A DNA stretch of 64,000 nt from Pseudomonadota bacterium. GTDB taxonomy: Bacteria > Pseudomonadota > Alphaproteobacteria > Sphingomonadales > Sphingomonadaceae. The stretch spans positions 12,467 to 76,466 of the forward strand of contig JAFAEZ010000023.1 of assembly GCA_023423775.1 (NCBI GenBank), written 5' to 3'. Below are positions 8,892-17,799 of the stretch, piece after piece. Each line of letters starts with the position of its first letter. Position 1 is the first letter of the stretch. Position numbers and translations under genes: made by a program. The notes under the pieces were generated by a model. The model saw only the letters and a list, made by a program, of their open reading frames with translations. It was not told where the DNA came from and made no database searches.

Positions 8892-9797
8892 ATGCGCAAC
8901 GTCGCCGGCTTATGTGTCGCTTTGTCGCTCGGCGCCTGCGTGGCCGGACCGCCCGCCCTCCCCGGCGCCTCGACCGCCTCGGCGATCACGGCCGCCTTCA
9001 CCCAGGAGCCTGCGGTCGAGCCGGTGCCGCTCCCGCCTCTGTCACCAAGCAGCCGCCGCCAGCGCGAGATCGAGGCGATGACAGCGCCGGCCCTCGCCCA
9101 ATGGATATTTCCCACACGCAGCGCGGAGTTTTCCACCGCCGAACTCTACCCCGCGCGCTGGGGCGTGCTCGCTTATGCCCTGATATGGCGGGAGCCTCGG
9201 TCGGCGGGCCCGCCCGGCATTTGCGAAGTGAGCGGCACGGGCATCTCGTTCCGGATCGAGGGCGAGGCCAGGCTGACGCCGCAGCAGCGGCTGGACCCGC
9301 CGCTGCAGCCCTTTCAGACAATCGAGGAGCGTCGCTTCCGCGTGGCGGGATCGACCGAGCCGGGCACCGCCGACCCCGAGTGCGCCGCCGGCCGGCCGTA
9401 TTGGGACTGGAGCCGGGCGCCTTCGGCCGCGGCGATCCACCGCGCCGCGAATCTGATGGAGCGCGCGCGGGCCCGCGTCGGCGCCCGGCGCAATCCCGGC
9501 TTCAGCCTCGCCTGCTCGCAAATGCGGACCGACGAGCGCAGCGGCGCCTCTTCAATCGTGGCCTGCCCCGATCCGGTGGCGCTGCTGCTGCAACTCCGCC
9601 CCGCGCTCATCCAGCGCGTCCGCAAGACCGCCTGCCAGGGCGACATCAGCGCGGTCTCGGAAGGTCCCTGCATCGCGATCGAATATGACGACCCGGCGGC
9701 GCCGGGCACGCACAGCTTCTATGCGGTCCGGCTCGCCGCCGACGGCCGCGACGCCAGCACGATCGAGATCATCCAGGGAATGATGCCGCCGCATTGA
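8892..9797 (+). CDS. Hypothetical lipoprotein
   Basis: A 301-residue protein of no family I recognise. The N-terminus is a lipoprotein signal with lipobox LGAC (Cys16), so it should be membrane-anchored and face the periplasm. A Pro-rich linker follows, then a soluble domain with several cysteines that could form disulfides. It lies 81 bp downstream of the lrp-like gene on the same strand and could be read from the same transcript. No function is assigned. Confidence 0.7.
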   Translation: MRNVAGLCVALSLGACVAGPPALPGASTASAITAAFTQEPAVEPVPLPPLSPSSRRQREIEAMTAPALAQWIFPTRSAEFSTAELYPARWGVLAYALIWREPRSAGPPGICEVSGTGISFRIEGEARLTPQQRLDPPLQPFQTIEERRFRVAGSTEPGTADPECAAGRPYWDWSRAPSAAAIHRAANLMERARARVGARRNPGFSLACSQMRTDERSGASSIVACPDPVALLLQLRPALIQRVRKTACQGDISAVSEGPCIAIEYDDPAAPGTHSFYAVRLAADGRDASTIEIIQGMMPPH

Positions 9798-9858
9798 ATA
9801 CGCGCCTGCTCGCGCGACGCTTGCAGGGTCCGCATCCGGCCGGGGAGGACAAAATGAC

Positions 9859-9933
9859 TGGCTGGGGCGGCAGGATTCGAACCTGCGAATGCCGGTACCA
9901 AAAACCGGTGCCTTACCGCTTGGCGACGCCCCA
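9859..9933 (-). tRNA. tRNA-Gln, anticodon UUG, CCA encoded
   Basis: Read on the minus strand, the 75 bases fold into a full cloverleaf. The seven-pair acceptor TGGGGCG/CGCCCCA is followed by discriminator G and an encoded CCA (9859-9861). The anticodon stem CCGGT/ACCGG encloses loop TTTTGGT with anticodon TTG. The T-arm contains GTTCGAATC. It sits between the lipoprotein and ilvE genes. Confidence 0.97.
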
Positions 9934-9936
9934 GCA

Positions 9937-9953
9937 GGATCGCTGAGCGATCC
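9937..9953 (-). other. Perfect inverted repeat in the tRNA-Gln 5' leader
   Basis: GGATCGCT, one central base, AGCGATCC form an 8-bp perfect inverted repeat ending three bases upstream of the mature tRNA 5' end. In the precursor it would give a 7-bp hairpin right before the RNase P site. Confidence 0.6.
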
Positions 9954-9964
9954 GGCGCGCCCGC

Positions 9965-9992
9965 CTTATAGCGGCGCGCGCGCGCGGGAAAA
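9965..9992 (-). promoter_or_regulatory. Candidate promoter of tRNA-Gln
   Basis: On the minus strand a TATAAG -10 element (9965-9970) lies 16 bases from a weak TTTTCC -35-like element (9987-9992). The position, about 30 bases before the tRNA leader, fits. The -35 match is poor. Confidence 0.4.
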
Positions 9993-10028
9993 GGGGAAGA
10001 ACGCGCTTTTTTGAAGGGCGCGCGGACT

Positions 10029-11123
10029 TCAGGCGATCTCCTCAACCCAGCCATGAGGATCGGGGGCGGTGCCGCGCTGGATCGCCACCAGGGTGGAGCG
10101 CAGCCGCTCGGTCACCGGACCCATGGTCTGGCCGCCGACCGTGAACTGGCCTTCCTGCGTCTTCACCGCCCCGATCGGGGTGACGACGGCGGCGGTGCCG
10201 CAGGCGAAGGCCTCGGTCAGCCGGCCGCTCTTGGCGTCCGCCTCCCACTGGTCGATCGCATAGGGCTCCTCGCGCACCGTCAGCCCGGCGTCACGGGCAA
10301 GCGTGATGATCGAATCGCGGGTGATCCCGGGCAGGATCGTGCCGGTCAGCGGCGGCGTCTGGATCGAGCCGTCGTCGAACACGAAGAAGATGTTCATGCC
10401 GCCCAGTTCCTCGACCCAGCGCCGCTCGACCGCGTCGAGGAAAACGACCTGGTCGCAGCCCTGCCGGGTCGCTTCGGCCTGGGCGATCAAACTCGCTGCA
10501 TAATTGCCGCCGCATTTGGCGGCGCCGGTGCCGCCCGGCGCAGCGCGCGTATATTCGCGCGTCGCATAGAGCGTGATCGCGGGCGCGCCGCCGCGGAAAT
10601 AGGCACCCACGGAAGAGGCCATCACCACATAGAGATATTCGATCGCCGGCTTCACCCCGAGGAAGACCTCGCTCGCGAACATGAAGGGACGCAGATAGAG
10701 CGCGCCGTCCGGGCTGTCGGGGATCCAGCTTTTGTCGGCGCGAACCAGAGCGCGCACCGATTCGAGGAAGATCTCCTCGGGCAACTCGGCCATCGCCATC
10801 CGCCGCGCCGAGGCGTTGAAGCGGCGGGCATTCGCCTCGGGACGGAACAAGGCCGCGCCGCCACCGGGGCGGTGGTAGGCCTTCATGCCCTCGAAAATCT
10901 CCTGGGCGTAATGGAGCACGGCGGCCGCCGGATCCATCGCCAGCGGCTGGCGGGCGGTGATGCGGGCGTCGTGCCAGCCTTTTTCGGCATTGTAGCGGAC
11001 GATCGCCATATGATCGGTGAAGACCTTGCCGAAGCCCGGATCGATCAGCTGCCGGACCCGTTCCGCGTCCGCCACCGGGCTGGGATTGGGCTCGAACGCA
11101 AAGCTGCCGGAAACGGAAAGCAT
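10029..11123 (-). CDS. ilvE: Branched-chain amino acid aminotransferase
   Basis: A 364-residue fold-type IV PLP aminotransferase of the longer BCAT subgroup. The PLP lysine lies in GGTGAAKCGGNYAAS, and the EELGGMNIFFV block of this subgroup is present. It interconverts leucine, isoleucine and valine with their 2-oxo acids, using glutamate/2-oxoglutarate, in the cytoplasm. The start at 11123 gives a typical N-terminus. Neighbours are not branched-chain pathway genes, so it is probably expressed alone. Confidence 0.93.
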   Translation of the reverse strand: MLSVSGSFAFEPNPSPVADAERVRQLIDPGFGKVFTDHMAIVRYNAEKGWHDARITARQPLAMDPAAAVLHYAQEIFEGMKAYHRPGGGAALFRPEANARRFNASARRMAMAELPEEIFLESVRALVRADKSWIPDSPDGALYLRPFMFASEVFLGVKPAIEYLYVVMASSVGAYFRGGAPAITLYATREYTRAAPGGTGAAKCGGNYAASLIAQAEATRQGCDQVVFLDAVERRWVEELGGMNIFFVFDDGSIQTPPLTGTILPGITRDSIITLARDAGLTVREEPYAIDQWEADAKSGRLTEAFACGTAAVVTPIGAVKTQEGQFTVGGQTMGPVTERLRSTLVAIQRGTAPDPHGWVEEIA

Positions 11124-11209
11124 CGATCTATCCTCATCATGGAGCGCCGCCCCGGACGGGCCGCGTGATGAGGGGGCCTAGGCCGTGGCGGGCGGACCCG
11201 TCAACCGCG

Positions 11210-12028
11210 TCAGCCGCGGTCCCGCGCTTCCGCGCCCATTTCGCGGCTGCGGCGCACCGCCGCTTCGATCGTCTCGGCAACGAGGCGGTCGAGGCGCTGG
11301 TCGGCGTCGAGTACATCCAGCCCTTTGCGCGTCATCCCGCCCGGGCTGGCGACCTGTTCGGCGAGCTCGTACGGGCTCTCCGAGGCGGCGGCGGCGAGCG
11401 CGCCCGCGCCTTCGACGGTGGCGAGCGCCAGCCGCTGCGCCTGCGCGCGCGGCAGGCCGAGCGCGGCCGCGGCCTCGCCCAGCGCGTCGATGAAGCGGAA
11501 GACGAAGGCGGGACCGCTCGCGGTCAGCGCCGAGACGACGTCGAAGAGCCCTTCATCGGCAATCCACTCGACCTCGCCGAGCGCTCCCATCAGCTGCTCG
11601 ACGACCGCACGGGCAGCCGCCTCGTCGCTGTCGCTGTAGAGGCTGGTGGCGGCCTTGTTGAGCCGGGCCGGCGTATTGGGCATGGCGCGGACGACCGTCC
11701 GTACGGAGGAGAAGCGGCGGCGCAGCGATTGCTGCTCGACGCCGGCGAGGATGGAGATGAGGATCGTGCCCGGCTCGACGACGCGCGCCAACTCGGGCGC
11801 GACCGCATCGAGCATCTGCGGCTTGACGCCGAGCATCAGCAGCGCCGGCACCTCGTCCTCGGGCAGAGCGGTGAGGACGCGGACGCCGTCGGCGACTGGC
11901 CTGCCGCTCGGGCGGATCACGGTGAGCTGGGCGGGATCGATGCCGCGCGCCAGCCAGCCTTCGAGCATCGCGCCCGCCATGTTGCCGCAGCCGACCAGCC
12001 AGAACGGCCCCGGCAGGCGGACGGGCAT
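11210..12028 (-). CDS. proC: Pyrroline-5-carboxylate reductase
   Basis: A 272-residue enzyme from the ATG at 12028. The Rossmann motif GCGNMAGAM is at the N-terminus, and the ProC signature VSALTASGPAFVF and closing SPGGMTRKGL block are intact. It reduces 1-pyrroline-5-carboxylate to proline with NAD(P)H. The ATG overlaps the stop of the upstream YbjN gene (ATGA), so the two are translationally coupled. A longer frame reaching 12244 is only read-through into ybjN in another frame. Confidence 0.93.
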   Translation of the reverse strand: MPVRLPGPFWLVGCGNMAGAMLEGWLARGIDPAQLTVIRPSGRPVADGVRVLTALPEDEVPALLMLGVKPQMLDAVAPELARVVEPGTILISILAGVEQQSLRRRFSSVRTVVRAMPNTPARLNKAATSLYSDSDEAAARAVVEQLMGALGEVEWIADEGLFDVVSALTASGPAFVFRFIDALGEAAAALGLPRAQAQRLALATVEGAGALAAAASESPYELAEQVASPGGMTRKGLDVLDADQRLDRLVAETIEAAVRRSREMGAEARDRG

Positions 12029-12537
12029 CAGGCCTCGCCCTGGGTCTCGATCAGAGCGGCCGCGATCGCCTCGGCCGGCGTCTTGTCGGCCCAAAGGACG
12101 AACTGGAAGACCGGATAGAAGCGCTCGCATTCCTCGATCGCGGCTTCGACCAGGGTCTCGGCCTGCTGCAGCGTCAGCGCGCCGCCGTCCTCGCCTTCGA
12201 GCAAGGCGGCATGGCGGAAGAGGACGAGACCCGAGGTCGCCCACAATTCGAAATGACCGAGCCAGAGCTGCTCGTTGATGAGGCCGATCGTCTCGTAAGT
12301 GGCGGCCCGCTTGTCGGCGGGCACGCGGATGTCGGGCAGCGCCAGGAACTGGAGGACATTGTCGTCGTCGCGCCAGATCGCCCGCAGCTCATATTGGGCC
12401 CAGCTGCCCTGGAACGTGGCGACGATCTCCTCGTCGCCCTGGCGCTCATAGCCCCAGCCGTGCGCGCTGAAATAATGTTCGAGCATGTCGATCGGGGCGC
12501 TGGTCTCGCGCTCCATCTCATATTCGTCCACGTTCAT
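12028..12537 (-). CDS. YbjN domain-containing protein
   Basis: A 169-residue acidic cytoplasmic protein matching YbjN-type proteins, which have a fold like type III secretion chaperones. The pattern MLEHYFSAHGWGYER near the start and the C-terminal helix with FYPVFQFVLW are family-like. Its stop overlaps the start of proC. The molecular role of the family is unsettled; in enterobacteria YbjN influences motility and stress responses. Confidence 0.85.
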   Translation of the reverse strand: MNVDEYEMERETSAPIDMLEHYFSAHGWGYERQGDEEIVATFQGSWAQYELRAIWRDDDNVLQFLALPDIRVPADKRAATYETIGLINEQLWLGHFELWATSGLVLFRHAALLEGEDGGALTLQQAETLVEAAIEECERFYPVFQFVLWADKTPAEAIAAALIETQGEA

Positions 12538-12608
12538 GCCCCGGCTGTCCTTTTACTACATCTTGTATCAAAGGCTGCACGGACCCCCGCCAAAGCGCAA
12601 GGGAGACA

Positions 12609-12638
12609 TAATCCACGCCGTCAATAAGTTGTGGATTA
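12609..12638. repeat. Inverted repeat of two DnaA-box-like 8-mers upstream of ybjN
   Basis: TAATCCAC (12609-12616) and GTGGATTA (12631-12638) are exact inverted copies separated by 14 bases. The right copy read on the minus strand, with its next base, matches eight of nine positions of the DnaA box TTATCCACA. The repeat covers the stop codon of ubiK and the upstream region of ybjN. Confidence 0.45.
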
Positions 12639-12953
12639 GTCCCCGCGAGCGGGGGTGTCGTCGGCCTTCTTCTTGGCGGCGGCGCGCGGTGCCTTGGCAA
12701 CGGTGGACGCAGTGCCGGCGGCCTCAAGCGCGTCGAGCCGGGTCTTAAGCGCCATCGATTCCTCGCGCGCGGCGACCGCGATCGCCTTCACCGCCTCGAA
12801 TTCGTCGCGGCTGACCATGTCGAGACCACCGATCCACTCGCGCATCCGCTCGCGGAAACCGGCCTCGGCCTCCCGCGTCATGCCCGCAAAGGTTCCGGCG
12901 GCCCCGTTCAAGACCTTGACGAAATCGTCGAACAGGCGGTTTTCGGACTGCAT
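12636..12953 (+). other. Antisense note: the UbiK gene is on the minus strand here
   Basis: Nothing credible is encoded on the plus strand across this interval; the codon use and the UbiK similarity are on the minus strand (see next entry). Confidence 0.3.
12636..12953 (-). CDS. ubiK: UbiK-type accessory factor (BMFP domain)
   Basis: A 105-residue protein from the ATG at 12953 (MQSENRLFDDFVKVLNGAAG). It has a membrane-fusogenic amphipathic N-terminal half, a coiled-coil with DEFEAVKAIAVAAREE and LKTRLDALE, and a Lys/Ala-rich tail. UbiK is an accessory factor of aerobic ubiquinone biosynthesis that trimerises through the coiled coil. A longer frame to 13049 lacks family similarity in its first 32 codons. 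It lies 22 bp downstream of the TspO gene. Confidence 0.85.
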   Translation of the reverse strand: MQSENRLFDDFVKVLNGAAGTFAGMTREAEAGFRERMREWIGGLDMVSRDEFEAVKAIAVAAREESMALKTRLDALEAAGTASTVAKAPRAAAKKKADDTPARGD

Positions 12954-12975
12954 TTCGTCTGTCTCCTTGACTGTC

Positions 12976-13533
12976 TCAGAGCGCGATATCGGCGCTGGGC
13001 GCCGCCGGAACAAGGGTTTCGGCATTGGGATTGAGCGCGGCGATCTCATAGTTGAGCAGGCTCGCGAAGCACAGCCATGCCAGATAGGGCAGCATCAGCA
13101 ACGCCGCGACGGGACGAATCCTGCGCACGAGAAAGGCGACAACCGCCGAGATTGCGAGGATCGCCACGATCACGACCAGCGCCAGCCGAACCTGGTGCGC
13201 GGCGAAGAAAAGCGGCGACCAGGAGAAATTCAAGAGCATCTGCGCCACGAACAGGCCGAGGATCAGGCCGCGGCCGCGCGCGCCGCGAGCATGGAGGATC
13301 ATCGCCAGCACCAAGCCGAGCAGGATGTAGAGCGTGGTCCAGGCGACCGGGAACGCCCAGGAGGGCGGCATGATGGCCGGCTTTTCAAGCGCGTCGAACC
13401 AGGGGTTGCCGTAGCCGCTGTTGGAGGCGCGCCCGGACAGAATACCGAGCAGCAATATCGCCGGGACCGTGATCAGCGCGTAGCGCAGAAACGACATCCG
13501 CAATTCGCCCTTAGAGGCCAGTCCCGTCGCCAT
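12976..13533 (-). CDS. TspO/MBR family protein
   Basis: A 185-residue membrane protein with five spans. TspO signatures are present: the PP.WAFPVAW block, LNFSWSPLFF in the third or fourth span, and PYLAWLCFASLLN near the C-terminus. The start at 13533 is set by AAGGAG 7 bases upstream. TspO proteins bind tetrapyrroles and, in phototrophic alphaproteobacteria, tune pigment gene expression. It begins 10 bp after the efflux permease gene and may be co-transcribed with it. Confidence 0.9.
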   Translation of the reverse strand: MATGLASKGELRMSFLRYALITVPAILLLGILSGRASNSGYGNPWFDALEKPAIMPPSWAFPVAWTTLYILLGLVLAMILHARGARGRGLILGLFVAQMLLNFSWSPLFFAAHQVRLALVVIVAILAISAVVAFLVRRIRPVAALLMLPYLAWLCFASLLNYEIAALNPNAETLVPAAPSADIAL

Positions 13534-13543
13534 CAGCCACTCC

Positions 13544-16500
13544 TTATTCGGCGGGAAGCGGAGCTCCCGCAAGGTCCGGGCCGTGGCCTGCCGCCGGCCG
13601 CTTCAATTGCGCTTCCAGCTCGCGGCTCACCGCCTCCGGGGAGCCCGTAAAGCGTGCGAGGCGAGAGTAAAGCAATGGAATCAGGAACAGGGTGATGATT
13701 GTCGAAATCGAGACGCCCCAGACGACGACCACGCCGATCGCCTGGCGCGCGGCGGCGCCGGCGCCGCTCGCGATCATCAACGGCACGGCGCCGGCCGCCG
13801 TCGCGATCGACGTCATCAGGATCGGGCGCAGGCGCCGCACCGCCGCGTCGCGAATGGCGGTGCCGATGTCGCGGCCGGCGTCGCGCAATTGGTTGGCGAA
13901 TTCGACGATCAGAATGCCGTTCTTGGCGGCGAGGCCGACCAGCATGACGATGCCGACCTGGCTGTAGAGGTTGAGCGTCTGGCCCATCACGGCGAGCCCG
14001 ATCACGCCGCCGGCCACGGCGAGCGGGACGGTGGTGATGATCACCGCGGGATGGACGAAGCTTTCGAACTGTGCGCCGAGCAGCAGATAGACGACGAGAA
14101 TGGTGAGCGCGAAGACGATGTAGATCGATCCGCCGGCTTCCTTGAACGACTGGCTCTCGCCGCGATAACCGACGGCCGTGACTTCGGGCGATGCGGCGGC
14201 CTGCTGCTCCAGGAATGTGAGCGCCTCGCCGAGCGAGTATCCGGGCGCGAGGCCGCCCGAGAGCGTGATCGCGCGCAGCTTATTGTAGCGGCCAAGGTCG
14301 CGCGCGCCCGCCGTCTCGCGCAAGGTGACGAGGTTGGACAGAGCGACGAGGTCACCGGTGCGGCTGCGCACATAGATCGAGGCGAGATTGGCCTCGGTGG
14401 CACGCGCGCCGGCCTCGGCCTGGACGACGACGCGATATTCCTCGCCGCGATCGACATAGGTCGAGACGCGGCGCGAACCGAGCAGGCTCTGCAGCGCTTG
14501 GCTGACGTCGGCGACCGAGACGCCGAGATCGCCGGCCCGTGTCGTATCGACGTCGATGCGGATCTGCGGCTTGGTTTCCTTATAGTCGGAATCGAGGTTG
14601 ATCAGGCCCGGATTGTTGGCCGCCGCGGCGATGATGCGATCGCGGGCGCGGGCGAGATCCTGATAGGTCGATCCGGCGATCACGAAGTTCACCGGCTGGC
14701 CGCGGCCGCGGCCGATCGACGAGCGCACTGAGGCGTTGCCGCGCACCTGCGGCATCTGGCTCAGGATCTTGTTGACCTCGGTCACCACTTCCTGGGTGGT
14801 CTGCTCGCGCTCCTCCCAGGGCTTGAGGAAGATCGTGAAGGCGCCCGAATTGAAATCGTCGCTTGAGCCGAAGCCGCCCGGCGTGCGTGCGATGACCGCG
14901 CGGACCGCGCCCTTCTCGGTCAGCTGCAGGATCTTGCCCTGCGCGTCCAATACGTAGCGGTCCATTGCCGCGAAGCCGGTGCCTTCGGGCGCGGTGATGT
15001 TCGCGCTGAGGATCCCGACATCCTCGCTCGGCACGAGCTCGGATTGGAGCGTGGTGAACAGGAAGCCGGCCACCGCCAGAAACAGGGCGACGGCGGCGAG
15101 CGGGAGCGCCGGCTTGCGCAGTACGCGATCGAGGAAGTCCGCATAGCCCCGCTCGAGCCGGCGGAAGCGCGTATCGATCCACTGCGCCAGGCGTCCCCGC
15201 TCCTCATGACGCAGCATCTTCGAGCACAGCATCGGCGCCAGGCTCAAGGCCAAGAAGCCGGAGAAGGCGACGGCGCCGATCATTGCCACCGCGAGCTCGC
15301 GGAACAGCAGGCCGGTCGTGCCGGTGATGAACATGATCGGCACGAAGACGGCGCAGACGACGAGCGTCGTCGAGATGATCGCGAAGCCGACCTGGCGCGT
15401 ACCTTCATAGGCGGCCTTGAGCGGCGGCTCGCCCTGCTCGATGCGGTGATAGACGTTTTCGAGCACGACGATGGCGTCGTCGACGACGATGCCGATCGAC
15501 AGCACCATGGCGAGCAGGGTGAGCAGGTTGATCGAGTAGCCGGCAAGCCACAGCACCGCGAAGCTGCCGAGCAGGCAGAGCGGCACGGTCACGGCCGGAA
15601 TGAGGGTCGCGCGCCAGCTGCCGAGGAACAGGAAGATGACGAGCACGACCAGGATCGCCGCTTCGGCCAGCGTTTGCCAGACCTTGTCGATCGCGCGGCT
15701 GATGAACAGCGACTCGTCCGATCCCACGGTGACGGTCATGCCCTCGGGCAGAGTCGGCCGGATCTGCTCGACCATGTCCTTGGCCGCCTGCGCGACTGCG
15801 AGCGTGTTCGCGCCCGACTGGCGGACGATGCCGAGGCCGACCGCGGAATCGCCGTTGGCGCGGAAGGCGGAATAGGGATTTTCGGGCCCCTGCTCGACCC
15901 TCGCGACGTCGCCGAGGCGGACGAGATAGCCGCCCGCCCCGCGGCCGACGACGAGCTGGGCGAATTGCTGGGGGGTGGTGAACGGCCGCTCGACGCGGAG
16001 CGTGACGTTCTGGTCGGCGGATTCGAGGCGGCCGGCGGGGAGCTCGACATTCTGCCGGCGCAGCGCATTCTCGACATCGGCGGGAGTCAGCTGGAATGCG
16101 GCGAGCCGCTCGGGCTGCATCCACACCCGCATCGCCGGCCGCGCTTCGCCGCCGACGAACACGCGTGCGACGCCGTCGATCGAGGAAAAGCGGTCGAGCA
16201 CGTTGCGGTCGACATAGTCGCTGAGCTCGAGCCGGCTCCAGCCCGCCTTCGAGAAGACCAGGAACATGATCGGAGAGGCGTCGGCATCGACCTTGCGCAC
16301 CTGTGAGGCGAGCGCCTCCTCGGGCAAATCCTGGGCCGCCGAGCCGACGCGGTCGCGCACGTCGTTGGCGGCGGAATCGATGTCGCGGCCCGGAGCGAAC
16401 TCGATCGAAATGTCGGAGCGACCATCCTGCGAGCGCGAGGTGATCGTCTGCAGGCCCTCGATGCCCGACAGCCGTTCCTCGAGCACTTGGGTGATGCGGC

Positions 16501-16681
16501 TTTCGACGACGCTTGCCGCGGCGCCGATATATTGGGTCTCCACCGACACGACCGGCGGATCGACGTCGGGATATTCGCGGACTGAGAGGCTGAGAAAGCC
16601 GACGGCGCCGATCACGGCCAGGAGGATGGCGAGAACCGCCGCAAAGACCGGGCGCTTGACCGAGATGTCGGAGAGTCTCAT
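13544..16681 (-). CDS. RND-type multidrug efflux permease (HAE1 family)
   Basis: A full-length 1045-residue inner-membrane pump. It begins MRLSDISVKRPVFAAVLAIL, the usual first span. The proton-relay aspartates are present in the fourth span (SIGIVVDDAIVVLENVYHR), and the second half repeats the fold with LVGLAAKNGILIVEFANQLR. It exports hydrophobic or toxic compounds using the proton gradient, together with a periplasmic adaptor and an outer-membrane channel. The adaptor gene is directly upstream (9-bp gap). No TolC-type channel gene is in the window. Substrate unknown. Confidence 0.93.
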   Translation of the reverse strand: MRLSDISVKRPVFAAVLAILLAVIGAVGFLSLSVREYPDVDPPVVSVETQYIGAAASVVESRITQVLEERLSGIEGLQTITSRSQDGRSDISIEFAPGRDIDSAANDVRDRVGSAAQDLPEEALASQVRKVDADASPIMFLVFSKAGWSRLELSDYVDRNVLDRFSSIDGVARVFVGGEARPAMRVWMQPERLAAFQLTPADVENALRRQNVELPAGRLESADQNVTLRVERPFTTPQQFAQLVVGRGAGGYLVRLGDVARVEQGPENPYSAFRANGDSAVGLGIVRQSGANTLAVAQAAKDMVEQIRPTLPEGMTVTVGSDESLFISRAIDKVWQTLAEAAILVVLVIFLFLGSWRATLIPAVTVPLCLLGSFAVLWLAGYSINLLTLLAMVLSIGIVVDDAIVVLENVYHRIEQGEPPLKAAYEGTRQVGFAIISTTLVVCAVFVPIMFITGTTGLLFRELAVAMIGAVAFSGFLALSLAPMLCSKMLRHEERGRLAQWIDTRFRRLERGYADFLDRVLRKPALPLAAVALFLAVAGFLFTTLQSELVPSEDVGILSANITAPEGTGFAAMDRYVLDAQGKILQLTEKGAVRAVIARTPGGFGSSDDFNSGAFTIFLKPWEEREQTTQEVVTEVNKILSQMPQVRGNASVRSSIGRGRGQPVNFVIAGSTYQDLARARDRIIAAAANNPGLINLDSDYKETKPQIRIDVDTTRAGDLGVSVADVSQALQSLLGSRRVSTYVDRGEEYRVVVQAEAGARATEANLASIYVRSRTGDLVALSNLVTLRETAGARDLGRYNKLRAITLSGGLAPGYSLGEALTFLEQQAAASPEVTAVGYRGESQSFKEAGGSIYIVFALTILVVYLLLGAQFESFVHPAVIITTVPLAVAGGVIGLAVMGQTLNLYSQVGIVMLVGLAAKNGILIVEFANQLRDAGRDIGTAIRDAAVRRLRPILMTSIATAAGAVPLMIASGAGAAARQAIGVVVVWGVSISTIITLFLIPLLYSRLARFTGSPEAVSRELEAQLKRPAAGHGPDLAGAPLPAE

Positions 16682-16690
16682 CGGCCTTGC

Positions 16691-17767
16691 CTAGTCGCCC
16701 TTGGCCGCTTCACGCCCTGCCGGCGGGCGCTCGGCGTTCGCTGCGCCGGCGAGCCGCACCTTCATGCCGTCGGACAGTTTCACCACACCTTCGGTGACGA
16801 CCTTCTGTCCGGGGCGCAGGCCCTCCACGATCTCGATCCGACCCTCGGAGCGGACGCCGGTGCGGACCGGCACGCGCTTGGCCTCTCCGCCCTCGGCGAT
16901 GGTGTAGACGAAGCGGCTGTCGCCCTCGCCCACCACCGACAGTTCTGGGACCGACAGCGACATGCGCGGCGCCGTCTCGATGGCGACGGTGAGAAGCATG
17001 CCCGGCTTCAGCTTGCGATCCGGATTAGGCAGGCGCGCGCGCACCGTGACCGAGCGCGTATTGGGGTCGATCACCGGATCGATCGTGGCGATCTGGCCGC
17101 GAAACGGCTGGTCGGGATAAGCCGCTGAGCGTGCCTCGATCGTCTGGCCCGGCTTGAGCGCGGCCAGCATCGTCTCCGGAACCGAGAAATCGAGTTTGAT
17201 CGAGGACAGATCGCTGATCGTCGCAATCTCCGTGCCTGCGGTCACGACCGCGCCGGGAGAAATGTTGCGCAGCGACACCCAGCCTGAGAAAGGCGCGGTG
17301 ACGACGCGGTCGCCAATCTGGGCGCGTGCGCCCGCCGCCTGGGCCCGTGCCTGGGCCGCCAGCGCCTGCTGCGTGTCGAGGCTGGAGTTGGTCGCGAACC
17401 CGCGCTCCTTCAGTTCCTGGACGCGCTGCAATTGCTGCGCCGCCTCGCGCGCCCGGGCCTGTGCCTCGGACAATTGGGCATTCTCCTGGCCCTGAGCCAG
17501 AACGGCGACGACCTGGCCACGATTGACGTAGCCGCCATCGTCGAAATTGAGGCGCACGATCCGCTCGGTCACCGGGGCGGACAGGGTCACCTGCTCGTTG
17601 GCCCGCGCAGTGCCGACGGCGTCGATCCGCTCGATGAACCGCATCGTGGTGGCCGGCTCGACCGTGACCACGGGCGGCGGCCGGTCGCGTCCCTTGGTTT
17701 CGCCGCCGCTGCAGGCAGCGAGGGCACCCAGAATCGCGAGCGAAAGAGGTAAACGAAAGTTGCGCAC
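16691..17767 (-). CDS. RND efflux periplasmic adaptor subunit
   Basis: A membrane-fusion protein of 358 residues if started at the GTG at 17767. That start gives a clean lipoprotein signal (MRNFRLPLSLAILGALAAC). An alternative TTG at 17803 would overlap the tlyA stop as TTGA and add 12 residues. Family landmarks follow: a lipoyl-like half (TLSAPVTERIVRLNFDDGGYVNRGQVVAVL), a coiled-coil hairpin (about residues 90-150), then VVTAPFSGWVSLRNISPG and beta-barrel domains. It bridges the permease and an outer-membrane channel. Confidence 0.9.
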   Translation of the reverse strand: MRNFRLPLSLAILGALAACSGGETKGRDRPPPVVTVEPATTMRFIERIDAVGTARANEQVTLSAPVTERIVRLNFDDGGYVNRGQVVAVLAQGQENAQLSEAQARAREAAQQLQRVQELKERGFATNSSLDTQQALAAQARAQAAGARAQIGDRVVTAPFSGWVSLRNISPGAVVTAGTEIATISDLSSIKLDFSVPETMLAALKPGQTIEARSAAYPDQPFRGQIATIDPVIDPNTRSVTVRARLPNPDRKLKPGMLLTVAIETAPRMSLSVPELSVVGEGDSRFVYTIAEGGEAKRVPVRTGVRSEGRIEIVEGLRPGQKVVTEGVVKLSDGMKVRLAGAANAERPPAGREAAKGD

Positions 17768-17799
17768 GGTGGGGGCGCTAGCCTGTGGCCGCAATGGGA

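Noticed and set aside
11210..12244. Longer proC start at 12244
   Set aside because: The first 72 codons are Arg-rich and lie in another frame of ybjN; the ProC family starts at 12028.
12636..12953. Any plus-strand gene opposite ubiK
   Set aside because: The plus-strand reading has no start signal or protein-like composition; the feature-list note at this interval is only a placeholder and should be ignored as a gene.
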